The notes under the pieces: generated by a model
What the model was told of the DNA's origin: nothing
The model's database searches: none
What the model saw: the letters and a program-made list of their open reading frames with translations, nothing else
Part shown: positions 38,866 to 51,640 of the stretch, in pieces
How positions within the stretch are numbered: position 1 is the first letter of the stretch
Layout of the letters: every line of letters begins with the position of its first letter
Position numbers and translations under genes: made by a program
Assembly (NCBI GenBank): GCA_008711295.1
Contig: VUYV01000147.1
Location: 1,554,577-1,618,576 of the forward strand
DNA length: 64,000 nucleotides
Source: Anarhynchus alexandrinus
Taxonomy: Eukaryota > Chordata > Aves > Charadriiformes > Charadriidae
Direction: 5' to 3'

Positions 38866-38927
38866 AGATTTAATTAATCATCTAATTCTTACTTCAAGAT
38901 TTAATTAATCATCTAATTCTTAGTTCA
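38866..38927. repeat. 31-bp tandem duplication
   Basis: Two adjacent 31-base copies (38866-38896 and 38897-38927), each built around ATTTAATTAATCATCTAATT, differ at one base (ACTTCA against AGTTCA). Each copy carries a TTAATTAATC homeodomain-like palindrome, so the duplication doubles that site. Confidence 0.92.
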
Positions 38928-41900
38928 GATGAGTAAAAATGCCATGAGTGTTCATTTACTTCCGTTCCCTTCTGGCATATTTCCCTTTTCTTGGAGGATT
39001 CTCCTCTGGAATCAAAATAGAAATGCAGAAAATAATTCTTTGCATTTTATTACAGAGAATTATTTTCTTAATCAGAGACTCGAAATTTGCTTCCTGGTAA
39101 GATACACTTTTATGGATTTAAAAAATAAATAATGAGAGTTTTCAATTTAATTATTTTATTCTGAAGGGGAAATATATATGAAAGTAGGATATTGTGTAGG
39201 TCTGTGTGTGTGTGTGGTTATGGGTAATTCATTAAAAACACATTCTTCATCCTGCCTGCCCCTGGAAATGTGAAAGGTTAGCCTTTTTAGAGTTGCCACC
39301 TGTGAGATGAGGGATCACTAGTTCCGTCTTCCTCCCAAGGACCCGCAGTGTTCATTCTTGCTATAATGAAGAAGTTGATTGATGGATGTCACCCTCCGTG
39401 CTGTTGACATCCTTATCTCCCCCTGCTTTATGCAACAGGCATGACCTCCTTCAGGCAGATGGTTTCTGAGCGCTGCATCTACTGCTTACTTCCACTACCC
39501 CCTCAGCATGCTTGCCTTCAGCACACATGCCCATTGGCAGCAACCTATATGTCTGTCTGTCAGTGGCTCTGTAATGAGACCAATTTATTACGTTACATAA
39601 TCCTACCTCTTTAGGGAAGGGGGGAAAAATTGCACAGTGCATGGGAAGAAATCTATCCTGGCTTCTAATTCTCAGAACTGTGGGAGGTAATTTCTTTTAC
39701 ATATTAAAAAAAAAAAAAAAAGAAAGTATAGGTAGGCTGGCATATTTGAAATTAGTTCAATTCAGGGCAATATTGCAATATTTTCTTACTGTTACGGCTT
39801 ACTGTTTTACTACATTCAGAAGGGGGGCTGAATCAAAATGCCATATGCAGACTCCTCTGGGCTTTGTAGCGGGTCAGACACAACCCAACTGTGTCATTGT
39901 TTTCCTGATATGATTGTATTGCAACTCACTTTATCAGCAAGTCATTTCATCAGCCACTGTTGTTTCCTTTAAAAAGCGCGCCATTTTGTTTTGTTGAAGA
40001 ACTCTGTTTCACTACGGGCAATACTCAAGAAGAAAAACCTAGATAAATCTTCATTGTGATGCTTATTTTACACATAGGATCACAACCTTTGGGTTGTAGA
40101 GATAACACAATGCTAGAGGCTTTGATGTGATATATGAACAGAGAATGAGGACAACAGGTTAGTCTCTCCATGACATAGTCACTTTATACAAGAAGGTGAC
40201 ACTGCATAGCCAAGTCCAGCCAGGTCCAAGAACTTGCAATGTAAGTAGAGAAGATGGAAAAAAAAAAAGACAACAGAGAATATTCACGTAAATATTTCAG
40301 GAAAAATATTACTAAAAATTTGTATGACAAAAATGACCACAAATTCCAGCAAAGCTCAGGATCCTATTGCACTAACTGCTTCAGTGAAAGGCAACAACAA
40401 CAAAATTATACTCAGCCTGTATAATATCAAAACCTAATCTTGAATCATTGTTTCCCTAGGTTCCCCCAGTAGAGAGAGAAGAACACATCTAGGGGATAAT
40501 TCAGAGGTTAGATAGGTTGAAATGCCTTTTAAAGGTGCCTAATGCTAAGGTGGATCAACCCAGACACAGAGGACCATCATCCTTTTCTAAGAAAAATAAA
40601 AAGATACATTATATGTGAAAATAATTATCAAAAGACAAGTTAGAAACACAGCTAAATTTGGGTTCGTTTGTTTTTGAAGGAAAAACAAAATGTAATGGCC
40701 ATAACTCTTTGAAAGTATTTGAAAATATATTCAAAAAATAATTCCTGCAGTTTGTGGCTCTGAAGAGAAGCCTTTCTAGTAATAGCTGGTTGAAAACTCT
40801 CAAGAGGAAAAAAAAATACTTTGTGTTTTTATGTAATAGATATTAAGTGCCCAATGCTCAAGAACTACTTCTCCCTACTAAATAAAACAGGATGGTGACC
40901 ATTCTCTACCCAGCTGTTATAGAAAAGTGCTTTGCATCTAAACTTCCTATTGGTAGCAGCCTCTTGCTCATTCCTGCTGACTCCTGAACTGTGTCTGGGA
41001 ACTGTTTGGAAAAGTGTTTTTTGGCACAGGCCAAAACTGGACTAAAAAGCAGGATAACAAATTAACAGTAGAAGTGATCATGTGCCAGTATTCTGGCACT
41101 GTTTAATCTACTAGCACAGAGGTAGCCAAATTGGCTACAACTGATTTACCTACAGCTGGCTCAAGATTGAAGCTTTTAACAAAGTCATCCAGCTATAAGA
41201 CTGGGATATGAAAGCACAGTAAACAGGCCCTGAGGTTCCCACTCACAGTCTTACTGTAGAGCACCTTAAGTGGCAGCTAAGCAATCTTGCCTCTACCTAA
41301 GTCCAGGGTTTCTTTATATACATAATCCATAACAAAGCACTGAAAGAATTCATCTCATGTGCACTCCCTTATTAATTCATTTTTTGAGCCAAACACTGAA
41401 TAGAACGCAACAGCCTGAATGCAACAAGAAATGCAAAGTTGCGGCTCCTGGTGTTACTGCTCAAACCCGGGCTACCAGCTCCCCTAGTGGAAAGTTCTCT
41501 GCATTGAACTTGAGTCAAGATTTCCTCTATACGAACGCCTGGATGGTGAGCTTACAGAGACACAAAAATAACCAGAGCACTCACTAACCCCAGAGGGCAT
41601 TGATGCTGCATTACCATCCATTCCTTGTCAGGCTTAACATATTTATTATACAGAACATCTTTGGGAAAGGAACAGACATCATAGTGATTGGTGAACAAAA
41701 GCGGAACAGAATAAACACAGTACAATGGATATCACTCAAGCAGAGTAATTCATCTAACATACAGAAACAAGGGAAATATCCCCAATCAAAACTATCTGCT
41801 CCTTAAGCCTAAACATTCAATAACTTCCCAGCTTTGGAATGTATGTGCATCTCCTCCCTGGGTTTCCTGTGGTTTACATTATCATTTGCAAGGTATATTA

Positions 41901-43254
41901 TGACAAGTTATTTACTTTGGGCCATTGCCCTGCGGCATTTGGGTGTCTTTCCTTTCAAAGAATGTCATAAATAAACATGAATAATCTGCATAAAGGGAGA
42001 TGACTTTATCTTACAACGAGTCAGAAGAGCAGGCTATGCTCCTCCACACACAGTTCCCTACATATATTTCCTTTTGTCTGATCATGAAGGCGGCAAGCTT
42101 TTGTGTGTTAAATAAATAAACAAACCTTTCCTGTTATACTGTACAGCACTGCATTCACGTTCAAACAGCGAGATGCTCACTTAAGTCAAATAGTTTCTAC
42201 CAACAAAAGCTTCTATTTTACTGTCAACATTATTTTTTCTATGCTACGCTAACAGATGAATAATTGTGCAGCCAATAAACAAGCAATTCAGTTTAAAACC
42301 AGTAGCACTTGTCAAACAACTGTTCCTTAACACCACTCTCTGACATCCCCCAGCATTACCTCATGAGGCTAGAGACAAGGGACAAGGAAGGCTTTTAAGA
42401 TTAAACAACGGAGGCTCACCATAGCTCCCAAAATAGCAGAGAGAAAGGCAAAAATAGTTAGACATGCTGATTGTATTGTTATAACTTAAATTGTATTCAG
42501 ATGCGAACTCCGACGTGCCAAAAACTGTAAGAGCTGAGCATGAAAGATCAGAAAAGTGACATCTGGTATTGGATGCCCCTCCAGACATGACTAATACCAT
42601 TGGTATTGTGTAGGCTTTGCCCTTCCTAATTTAATAGTCAAATGTAAAGATTAGGCCCCCACAGCTCCTACAGTATCACGAGAGACTGTTTTACTGTATG
42701 TCTACATAAAATTCCCTACTATCCTTCTCCATGGATCTCCACAGATGGGCTGACTTTGAATAGGCATGTATATCTTTCATATTGCTATGGACAGTTCATC
42801 TCATTACTTCCAGCTGGTGGATTTACAGCCGAACCATATGACTCCATCCATTATTAGTGGGAAACGAGGGAAATTTGACCACTAAATATTGATTTTATGC
42901 AAGAGCAAGTTTTTATTGCACAGTATGTGACATATATATGCAGCTAGGCCCACGCTTCATTTTCATTAAAGCTGGAGTTATAGCTGTAGATTTCCAGTGC
43001 ATTATTAACCGCACAGTCCAAGTATATTTAAGTCTTTGACTTTACCATCATAAATATCCTAAACCAGCCAGTATTAAGATTTTAAAACTTTCTCCTTCCT
43101 TGAAGTTAGTCTCTGAAGTGAGGAACCCAGATCTCATTTTTTTCTAACCAGGATGATTCTTTCTCGGTAAGTTTGTTGCTGCCACATCAGACTAGCTAGT
43201 GGTATTTTTTAGCTTTTCATATAGTAAAGCAGAATAATAATATGCAGCTTTCCT
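38928..43254. other. Unique non-coding sequence with short simple repeats
   Basis: No gene is seen. Simple repeats include TG dinucleotides at 39202-39216, poly(A) at 39706-39721 and an A run at 40258-40269. Blocks at about 39940-40010, 41930-42290 and 42820-43040 have low repeat content and many AT-rich factor-like words (for example ATTGATTTTATGCAA and TTATTAACCGCAC) and are candidates for conserved non-coding elements. Confidence 0.4.
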
Positions 43255-43450
43255 AGAGCTCTTTGCAGATGTAGGCTTCAAAATATTTTGACCAAGGAAG
43301 TGTATTTACCCACCCTTCACAGATGGAGAAATTGTGCCGTGCAAAACCAGCAGGCCTATTCCAAGTGACAAAGCAAACTGACACAAAGCGAACAGCAGAG
43401 GAGCATCCTGTCGTGTATCCGGCTCTCTCTGTGACCCAGCTGTGCCAATG
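43255..43450 (-). mobile_element. MIR-type SINE, antisense
   Basis: The plus strand reads CCACCCTTCACAGATGGAGAAATTGTG, then a CCAAGTGACAAAGC block, then CAGAGGAGCATCC...CCGGCTCTC. This is the reverse complement of the MIR order (CCATCTGTGAAATGGG, then the CORE GTCACTT segment, then the head). It is strongly diverged. The 5' part of the plus-strand interval, GAGCTCTTTGCAGATGTAG...CAAAATATTTTG, fits the MIR 3' region less clearly. Confidence 0.55.
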
Positions 43451-46400
43451 CACATGTAGGTAACACGGTCTTCGAAGCTGTTAACCATGATTTTCTTATG
43501 TGTCAAAGCATGTGACAGCAGCCCTGAAGGGATGACAGGGGTGACATGGATGACAGCTCTGAATGATCATGGAAAAGCTGGTCTGCAAGAGAAGCAACAT
43601 GGAAAATTATACCATGAAACAACCAGCCAAAGGAAGAAATCCACAAGGGTTTGGAATGTGAAGGTCAGTGTGACATTTCACATGAGGAAGACTTTACCTA
43701 TTTTAAAATTACTTTTATATTTATTTATTTACTTTGTACTTACTTTACTAGATTTACAACAAAAATGTGGATGCAACTAAACAGACAGGCTTGGGCACAA
43801 AATTAAACTGAGCTGAAATTCCATGATAACCCTCTGCAAACACTTGCTCCACAGTAAGTGAGTGACAGCTTAAAAAAAACCCCAAAACACAAAGGCTCAA
43901 ATTTTGTCACTTCATTGGTGTAGAGTAGTACACCAACTCTAACATATAAGGTACAACGCGTGAGCCTTGTTCACAGTGTATTGACATTGACCTTTTCTTT
44001 CCTATAACAGAACAGTGTGATTATTCTTTCTAATATCTGCTGTAGGGACAGATCACGTTGACTTGACTATGAATTAGCACTGTATATGACTGTGAGCCAC
44101 TAGATTTCACACCAAATAATTTAAAACTGATATCTGAAAGCCTGTTAGCAAACCATAAAAAGCATACACAGAGGACCGAAGACATTATCTACGCATCAAA
44201 TAGAAACCCGTGTTGAATCAGGCAGGCTTAACCTGAATATTATCAATACTGAAGGACGGAAGAGAGAACAAACCTTACGATTCAGAGGTTCACTTTGGTT
44301 TGGCTAAGGACCCAATATTTGAACGTTCATTTGGGTTTCATCCAGACTGCCTGACCATCTTTGATCTTCAGAACTAGCCTGGAAGTCTTGCAAAAACAGG
44401 GTATTCTTGTGAAACTTCCAGTAATTTCTCTTTCTGGTCGGGTTGAAATACCGTAAAAGTAGTCTTTTTTGTGGTATTTCACTGGGTCGTTAAACTCCAA
44501 GCACAGTGTCGGTGCTCGATAAATAACACGTAAGTATAGTCTTTCAACACTTCCGTTTCCAATCCTGATCAGGCATGGGAAGTGAAGAAGAGTGAAAAAT
44601 CAAAAGAAACGGTCAACTCAAGTCTCAAAATGTATTTAACATTTTGGCTTTTGTGGTTTTGAAGCCAGAAAAGGAGGCTCCATGGCTGCTGTGCAACAAC
44701 ACAGTCACCGCCGTCACTGGAGGAAAAAAGATGGGTTTGCTGGCCATGGTCAGAAAAGAGAGGATGGTTGTGTACCACATGGGAGAGTCCTTCCAAAATC
44801 CATGCTAGTAGCGGGGTTGAAGTTTTAAGCTAGTGCTCTGAACAACAAAACATATCCCTTATCTTTTAGCATCCAAAAGTTCTCAAGCTTAAAAGTCAAG
44901 CAGAACTTTTGAGTTCTTTAAGTTCTTGATATTTTCTCCTTAGTTTTCAATGCCTTCTGTCATATATTTTTAAATCTTAGCACAGATCTCTGGGTCCTTG
45001 TAAACAAAAGCACAGTTAAGATGACACTTCTTCCTGCCCTTATGCTGACAGGGATAGGGGAAGGGGGGAGATCCTTGTGACAGCTGGCCACCACAGCCAA
45101 CCTGATTTCTAAAGAACAAAACATCTTGAGGTCTCAGACAACAGACATCAGATTTAGGGAGAGGGGTGTGCAAACTGGCCAGGGGAATATCAGCAATTTA
45201 CGTATAACCCACATGAGAATTGCTGCAGCCATTATTAAAACATAAAGGCATGTGATGATTGCACAGAACAAGCTGGAATTTCTCTAATTTGGAAGTTAGG
45301 CACTTTTTATATTGTATAACCTTACCCTAGGATCTAAACAACAAATGTGTCCATTTTTCTTTTGGAACAGAAAATACTTAGCTTCATACTGACTTTTTCT
45401 CGCATAGACCCTCAAATCAAAAAGAAAAACATGAAAAACTGCATTTTTGCACTTATCTTTCAAGTTACATTAATTTGTTTTTCTGTCTGCTGAAAAAAAC
45501 TACATCCAAGGAAAATGAAAAACATATGGTTTTAAATAGTTTAAGCCATGAATATGAGTCAGTGCTACTAAATTTTATGATACATTCCATCTAATTAATG
45601 TGACAGAATATACTGAAGATATACATTTATACATATATTATGGAAGATAATAAACCACTTCATAGTTATGGTTAACATATGCAGAGATATACACACATAC
45701 ACACACACACTTGTACAAATGCAGGTAAATATTAAACCTATTTTTGTAGGTTACTTATATATACTTGTATTGCACTGAAAGCAAAAATACATCATGTGAT
45801 AGTTTTTCTTCAACACAGAGGGTAAAATGAAGATAAATATTCACAAAAATACCTAGTTTATTTTTGCTTTTATAAGGGAAAATTTTTGACAAACTGACTT
45901 CTACTGTAGCAGGATCTATGTTAGCGAGCATTATATATTTTATGTACTTATATCTTAACTGTCTAGCTTGGATTTTCTGATGCAGCATGCTCATAGTTGT
46001 AGCTGAATATTGACATAACACCCTGCAATAAGCTTTGGTGATTAAAACTGGGTAGCACAGCAGATTGTCTACTCCCATGTGAACACAACAAAAAATTCAT
46101 TAACTTGAGTTTTTCACATGCAACAAAAGAAAAGCCTTAGTTCCAAGTTCTTAGTTCTCAAGAAGAGGGCTTCACCTTTCAACATACTGATCATTTAAAA
46201 AATGTATGAGTGGTTTAGCAGTTTAAGTCCTACGGTCTTTTGGAAACAAAGGATGTGACCAGATGAGCTCCAAGGAATCTGTTTCCAGGAGTTTAAAATA
46301 TCCCTGCCTTGTCACTTCACCTGTCACCTAGAATTATCCGTCCCACAAGAAAGTATGCCGTCCTCTAGCCTGTTTATCACAGCGTTTGCTATCTCAGCCC

Positions 46401-46909
46401 AAACCCACTGCCATTACAAGCTTTAGTTGCTAGACTTCACACTACGGCAGGCGCTTCATGCACACTTGCCTGATGCTGCAGACTGCTGCCGGGGCACTGA
46501 ACTCAGGCAGGAGAGCAGCAACCAGCAGCCAGGAGACATTCACACCCTGAACACCTTTCCAGCAGAGCCTTTGGAGTATAGCTGACTGTGCCCTTCGGCT
46601 TCTCCATCACAATATTTTGTGATTATAGAATACCGTCCATGTTGTGTTACCTTATTTCTATACAAAAGAGTTCAAATCTGTTTTATTACTCTTCATTGGA
46701 AAACCATTCTGCATTTCTGAACACCCATGTTACCCACCGCTGTAGCCTACATCCCCTTTGGCGTGGAGGAACGGGGCTCTGTACACTGTTTTAGAGGGGG
46801 CTACACCATGGTCTTCATCACACAGTGGAAGAACAAAGTTGCTTGCTTCATTCTCCATCAACGAGCACTGAACTGACACTTTTCTTTCCCTCAAGATCTC
46901 ATTCCTGAA
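43451..46909. other. Unique non-coding sequence
   Basis: No gene is seen. A CA-rich dinucleotide stretch lies at 45688-45712. The block 44250-44540 has a composition and word pattern that feel like an ancient repeat (TTTGGTTTGGCT, GTGCTCGATAAATAAC), but I cannot assign it to a family. Confidence 0.45.
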
Positions 46910-47375
46910 TGGGAATAGTCAACTCAAAGGTTATCACTCTATAAAAAAGTTAGGGTTGTTATTTTCCCATGTGTGTCACTTTATGTTTATATATTGATTT
47001 TTTCACTGATGTCTATTTCTCCATCACTTAGTGTTGTGTGATCCCCTTCATTTTTTTGCAGACAGCTTTAATACCTGAAGTAACTGAGCATCATCAGTGA
47101 ACTTCGTTGCCTCACTGCTCATCTCTTGCCTGAATTATCTATGAAATCCACGCCTGGGCCCATGCTGCTCAGGCCCATCATGTATTACTTTGGCACTCTA
47201 TGCATAAACTCCTTCAGAGTGAAAAGTGCCTTTTATTCCTATCCACTGCTTCCTAATGTTTAACCACCTTTTATCTGTGAAGATCTTCCTTCTTATCCTG
47301 TGGTAGCTGTGTTCCCTTAGAAGCTTTTGGTGAAAGACAGTGTTACAATTGAAGCATGCCAATTAAATAATCCTG
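46910..47375 (-). mobile_element. Ancient CR1/L3-like LINE reverse-transcriptase remnant
   Basis: On the minus strand the order from 47375 downward matches the CR1/L3 reverse-transcriptase core. It begins with a worn segment at the place of the Lys-Ala-Phe-Asp-x-Val-Pro-His motif (about 47320-47350). A stretch corresponding to the Trp-Leu...Arg-Val-Gly-Ile-x-Gly region follows, where plus-strand TTTTATTCCTATCCACTGCTTCCTA is highly characteristic of antisense CR1/L3. A Lys-Phe-Thr-Asp-Asp segment comes next at 47106-47092, the place of the catalytic Phe-Ala-Asp-Asp, and then a GTGACACACATGGGAAAATAAC segment (about 46975-46950) at the Lys-Val-x-His-x-Gly position. Many indels and stops are present. 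This is an old dead fragment, far more diverged than the copy at 60600. Confidence 0.8.
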
Positions 47376-48349
47376 TCTAGAAAAAGAAATGTATTTAAAC
47401 ATGTTAACCAAATTAAATGAAACTTCAGAAAAAAAAACCCTTTTTGAATTCTATCTTATCCAATAGCAAAATCATAGCGCCCTACACCAGACATTTAGAG
47501 CACATTAACACACAACGACTAATGTACATGAACACCCATTTTTTTCATCAAGTCTAGACAAAACCTTTTTTGGAAATGCCATGCTAGAATACCAGTCACG
47601 GCAACCTCACTATTACCTGGGATGTCTCCCATAAGCTGGCATGTGTTCATCCTGAACACTTACACTTTTGTCATTTCCAGTGAACGACACCTTTCTGGTT
47701 CGGAGTTTTGTAATTGCCAGGCTGACTGGCGAGCGGTGCAGCCTTGTCCTTTGCATCACCAGCTGACTATATAATAAGAAATACACGAAGAGATTTTAGT
47801 TTATTATTTCTTCACTTGCCAACATGACTTTGGTGCAACTAACAAAAGAAGGAATATTTCTCTATGTTCTTTATTATGAACTAAAAGTGTAAAAAACGCT
47901 TTTTAATGTAATGAAAAATGTATTATTCCTTGGCCAAGTTGGCATATACCAACTTGTCTTACCGCTTCTGGTTTTAATAGAAAGGAAAAGGGACATATTA
48001 CTTTCATAATAACATTACAGGCCAAGTCCTTCCTCCAATTTGTGTAGTAACTGCCCTGTAATGGTTGTAGTGTTTATTTAGCCAGATGCAGTTAAGTTGT
48101 GGTGCCTTACATTACTGGTCATGCCAAATCAAGCTACTAATGAAAATCCATTGCTGTGAAATGATAAAGGCTGTGAAATACCCTGAAAACACAAATGTCT
48201 TTGAGTGTAAAAATGTGCTACCCTAAGGAGCATCTTACTTGGGTCTTTTAAATACTTCTGTCTGACACGCAGCCACCCAAACAAACAAACAAAAAAAAAA
48301 AACCAACACAAAAAAGCATGAATTCTTTCGCTCCGGAAAATGTATATAC
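47376..48349. other. Unique non-coding sequence
   Basis: No gene is seen. A candidate conserved block with low AT simple-repeat content lies at 47690-47770 (TTGTAATTGCCAGGCTGACTGG words). An A-rich run with AAAC repeats occurs at 48278-48302. Confidence 0.4.
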
Positions 48350-48410
48350 TTCACATTGGCTTTACTCTAATTTATTCTATTCTTTACATTGGCTTGGCTC
48401 TAATCACTCA
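48350..48410. repeat. 33-bp imperfect tandem duplication
   Basis: The words TCACATTGGCTTTACTCTAA (48351 on) and TTACATTGGCTTGGCTCTAA (48384 on) recur at a spacing of 33 bases with a few mismatches. An old small local duplication. Confidence 0.7.
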
Positions 48411-51374
48411 GTGTCAGCAAAATTTCACATCTTACTTATAGCTCCCTTCCTATTACCCCAACAGCCTGTGAATATTCACATTTTCCAACATATTTAATTT
48501 CTGTGACTCAAGGCAAAGTAGCTCACAAGTTTCATGTCGCATTGTTACAGTTTCCAAGCAATTGTAATTAACTTGCTGTGATACACAGTTCAAGTTTTTT
48601 GTAACTTTGCCCACAGTAGGATAAAACATCAGTGGTCTACACTGCTGAACCATAACCCAACTATTCCTTCTGGTTGTGCTGATTTTGCATTCAGAAGTAC
48701 CAAAACCCATGGGTTTCTACTGAAAAACTTGGGGTTCCCATAGCTGTAAAGTCCCACACTAATTCAGATAATGTACAGGGTATTTAAATAATGTAGAGTG
48801 GCTGAATTTGCCTTTCTGTGACATCCATGTTCAGAAGCTTCTCAGGCAATGTTTCTGGTTTTACTACAATCTGAAAAGATATATTAGGTCCGCTACTTTG
48901 GGCGAAGGAGATCATTACATCATCCTTATATCAAGCTTGCATTTTAGACAAATGCTTTTGGTCTTTCTCCGTGGTTGGAAACATAAAATGCTGGATGTCC
49001 AGTGGACCACACGGCCACAAAACCCTTGCTATTGACAAAGATAGAAAGTAGGTCTAGTCCTTTCACTGCAACAATTATGATTTGATGAAAGAATTATACA
49101 GCTTTTCACATGAACTGGGACAGAATTATTTTTAAAAAGGAGCTTCAAAGATATTATAGAGGCCTTCAAACTCTCCATAGACCACTGGCAATCCACAGAG
49201 AGTCAGCTGTTATTCTCATTTCCAGCTAAGAGAAACAAAGCAGATGGGAGGAGATGAAGAACAAAAGCAGAAAATGCAAGTGTTTTGTTTTTCAGAAAGG
49301 GAAAAACATTTATCACACTCAATACAGTACAAATGCATAAATACTTTCCTAGTACTAATTTTCTGTGTAAGCAACCACTGTCATTGCTACAGGGGTATTA
49401 TATGAGTGTGCTTAACAGAGGAGGCATCCCACACAGTTCTGAAGGGGAGGGGACCTGGTACTGGATACCAGCTCTTTTAGAAAGAGGTTATCCACATTAA
49501 TACATGTTTTAGCACTCCTCCCAATGGAATTTGAAGAGAATTTTTAATATCAGTAATTTTCCAGACAGAATCCTAGTGGCTTACTTATGCCCAGTTTGCA
49601 GTAATGAAAATTTAATTTCCTTAAATTCTTCTGTGCCCAATTTTCCTTCCTCCATACTGAGAAAAAAAATGAAAACTAAATAATACTTATGTAAAAGCAT
49701 TCTATCACTTCAGCTGCAAGAACTGCAAAGACCAAACATCAAATAGCAAATGCTATTTAGCAATGGGGAAACCAGTCTAAACAAGTTAACGGAATCTTTT
49801 TGCAGTCTCTGACAGAGTGATCAATGGTGAGGATGTGGCATATAAAACTATTTGTTAAAAAATGCAGCTTGCTGGGATTTTGTGTGGGATAGCACGTAAG
49901 CTGCAAATATCAAGTCTAACCTCTTGTCTTAGGCTAACAGGGCACACGTCCCATTGGGACTTCTGTGTTCAGCTGCCAACCACTCAGACTTTCATACTAT
50001 AATTCTACCCCGTATCTAAGGCATAGTCCATTTTGGAGTCTCTGACATTCTTCAATTTATTCCAATTGCACTTAGTAGCTGTACAAAGGCAGTGCGACAC
50101 AAACCAAAGAGAAAAACACAGATCCTGTAGAGTATAAAAACTAATGCCTTCTGTCTTGGATTTTCCAGAAACACTGATAATTCCAAATTACTTTGTTTCC
50201 AGAAGTGTCTCTGCTTGGACACTCCAAAGCAGCAGTAGCCTGGCTCATAAGACTCTTCTGAACATCTGTTGAAGCTTTTTTTTCCTCCAAGCTTCACAAG
50301 GTAAACCTCTGATGTGATTTTACAAAAGTTGTGACTTTTTGGTGGCCTATGAAAGTTTTGATGTCAAGGGCTTTAAGACTATGGGGGGTTTGGGTGTTTT
50401 GTTTGGGTTTTTTTTTTTTCATTTTGGAAACTGAGGTGAAGAGTGTTTATGAAGTGAAATACATCACCAGGACTACTGGAGGAAGTCAACCAATATTATC
50501 TTTTCTCTGTCTCAATGAGGTGCTGCTCTTGGATTCTGGAGTCTTTTGTTCTGGAGCCCAGCCGGTTCTTGGGTCTGCCCACTGTGTGAGGAAGCATGAA
50601 ACAATTGACCTTGGTGGCTTGGGATCTCCAGCAGCACACTACAACTGCATCTACTCCAGTGAATTAAACAGTTCCAGGAATTTTTCCTGGGCACTGAAAC
50701 TTGATTGTCACCAAACAGCAGAAAAATCCTGGGAACATTTTTGCCAGAGACAGCTGCTATTTTCCCGAACAATTCTAGTGCATGGTCTGGAAACTAGCAT
50801 GCCCTACATGCATTCCCAACAGGTAAACTGGAGGTAGCTACCCTGCGATGGAGAGTAACAGTTCTTTACAATATGGATATGGGATCTTCCATGCCAGTTG
50901 GCTTTAATGCCAGAGAATGGCCCCAAGAACACTTAATTTACCAGAACAGACTTAGCCAGGGAAACCACTGTTCCCGCTCTGCTGGAATCCTATCCACGGT
51001 TCAATTACAATTCCTCAAACCTGGGATGTTTTTGCAAAGGATTTCAGCTTCAGTAAATCAGTATTTTCTCATCGAACTATTTCATCAGAAGACTTCCAAA
51101 CCACTTTAGCCATTTGTATTTTCTTACCACAGCCCAGGAAGAGCCTTGAATCATTTAACCCCAAGAACTCACATGCAGATGTGGCCATAGAAAGCCAATA
51201 GTGAAAGTCAGAGGCAGAATGAGTGCTTTTGTCTGAATTAAGCTAATACTCAGCCACTTAATCTTGTTACAAACATTTTCCTACTGAAAAACTCTACCGT
51301 CTCCCCCTAATAGTGGGATGTGAGAAAACTACTTCCAGGCATAAATAAATGAAAATAGGCAGAACTTCTTAGGC
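48411..51374. other. Unique non-coding sequence
   Basis: No repeat family is recognised. The open frame at 50331-50837 on the plus strand is the longest unexplained one (168 codons from GTG, slightly fewer from the ATG at 50349). It runs through a poly(T) tract, has a hydrophobic start created by that tract, shows no domain, and its codons look like random sequence. I do not call it a gene. Confidence 0.5.
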
Positions 51375-51640
51375 ATCGTTTTGTTTAGGAGTATTTCTAG
51401 GGTTCTCATAATTCTTGTTGCTTTACTTTGACTCCCTTTAATATGTCAACTTCCTTCTAATGTTGTTATGATAAAACCTAAGCATAACATCCAGAAACTT
51501 ATTCAGATAATACAGTTCACACAGATAATACAATTTCTTACTCAATCGGAAAGTCCTCTGATTAGCACAATTAGGGATAATATCTTATGCCATTGAAATT
51601 GTCACTTCTGATCAACTCATTAGCCAAGCTTGGTTTTGTA
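51375..51640 (-). mobile_element. Ancient CR1/L3-like LINE remnant
   Basis: The plus strand passage GGTTCTCATAATTCTTGTTGCTTTACTTTGACTCC... followed by AATATGTCAACTTCCTTCTAATG is a good match to antisense CR1/L3 sequence that codes for the region after the reverse-transcriptase core (the Arg-Arg-Ala-Thr-Arg-Met-Ile / Val-Gln-Arg zone). The match becomes weaker beyond about 51540, and the outer limits are approximate. It is highly diverged with no open frame. Confidence 0.6.

Noticed and set aside
50331..50837. 168-codon open frame, plus strand
   Set aside because: GTG start, hydrophobic N-terminus generated by a poly(T) tract, no recognisable domain; within chance for 64 kb of six frames.
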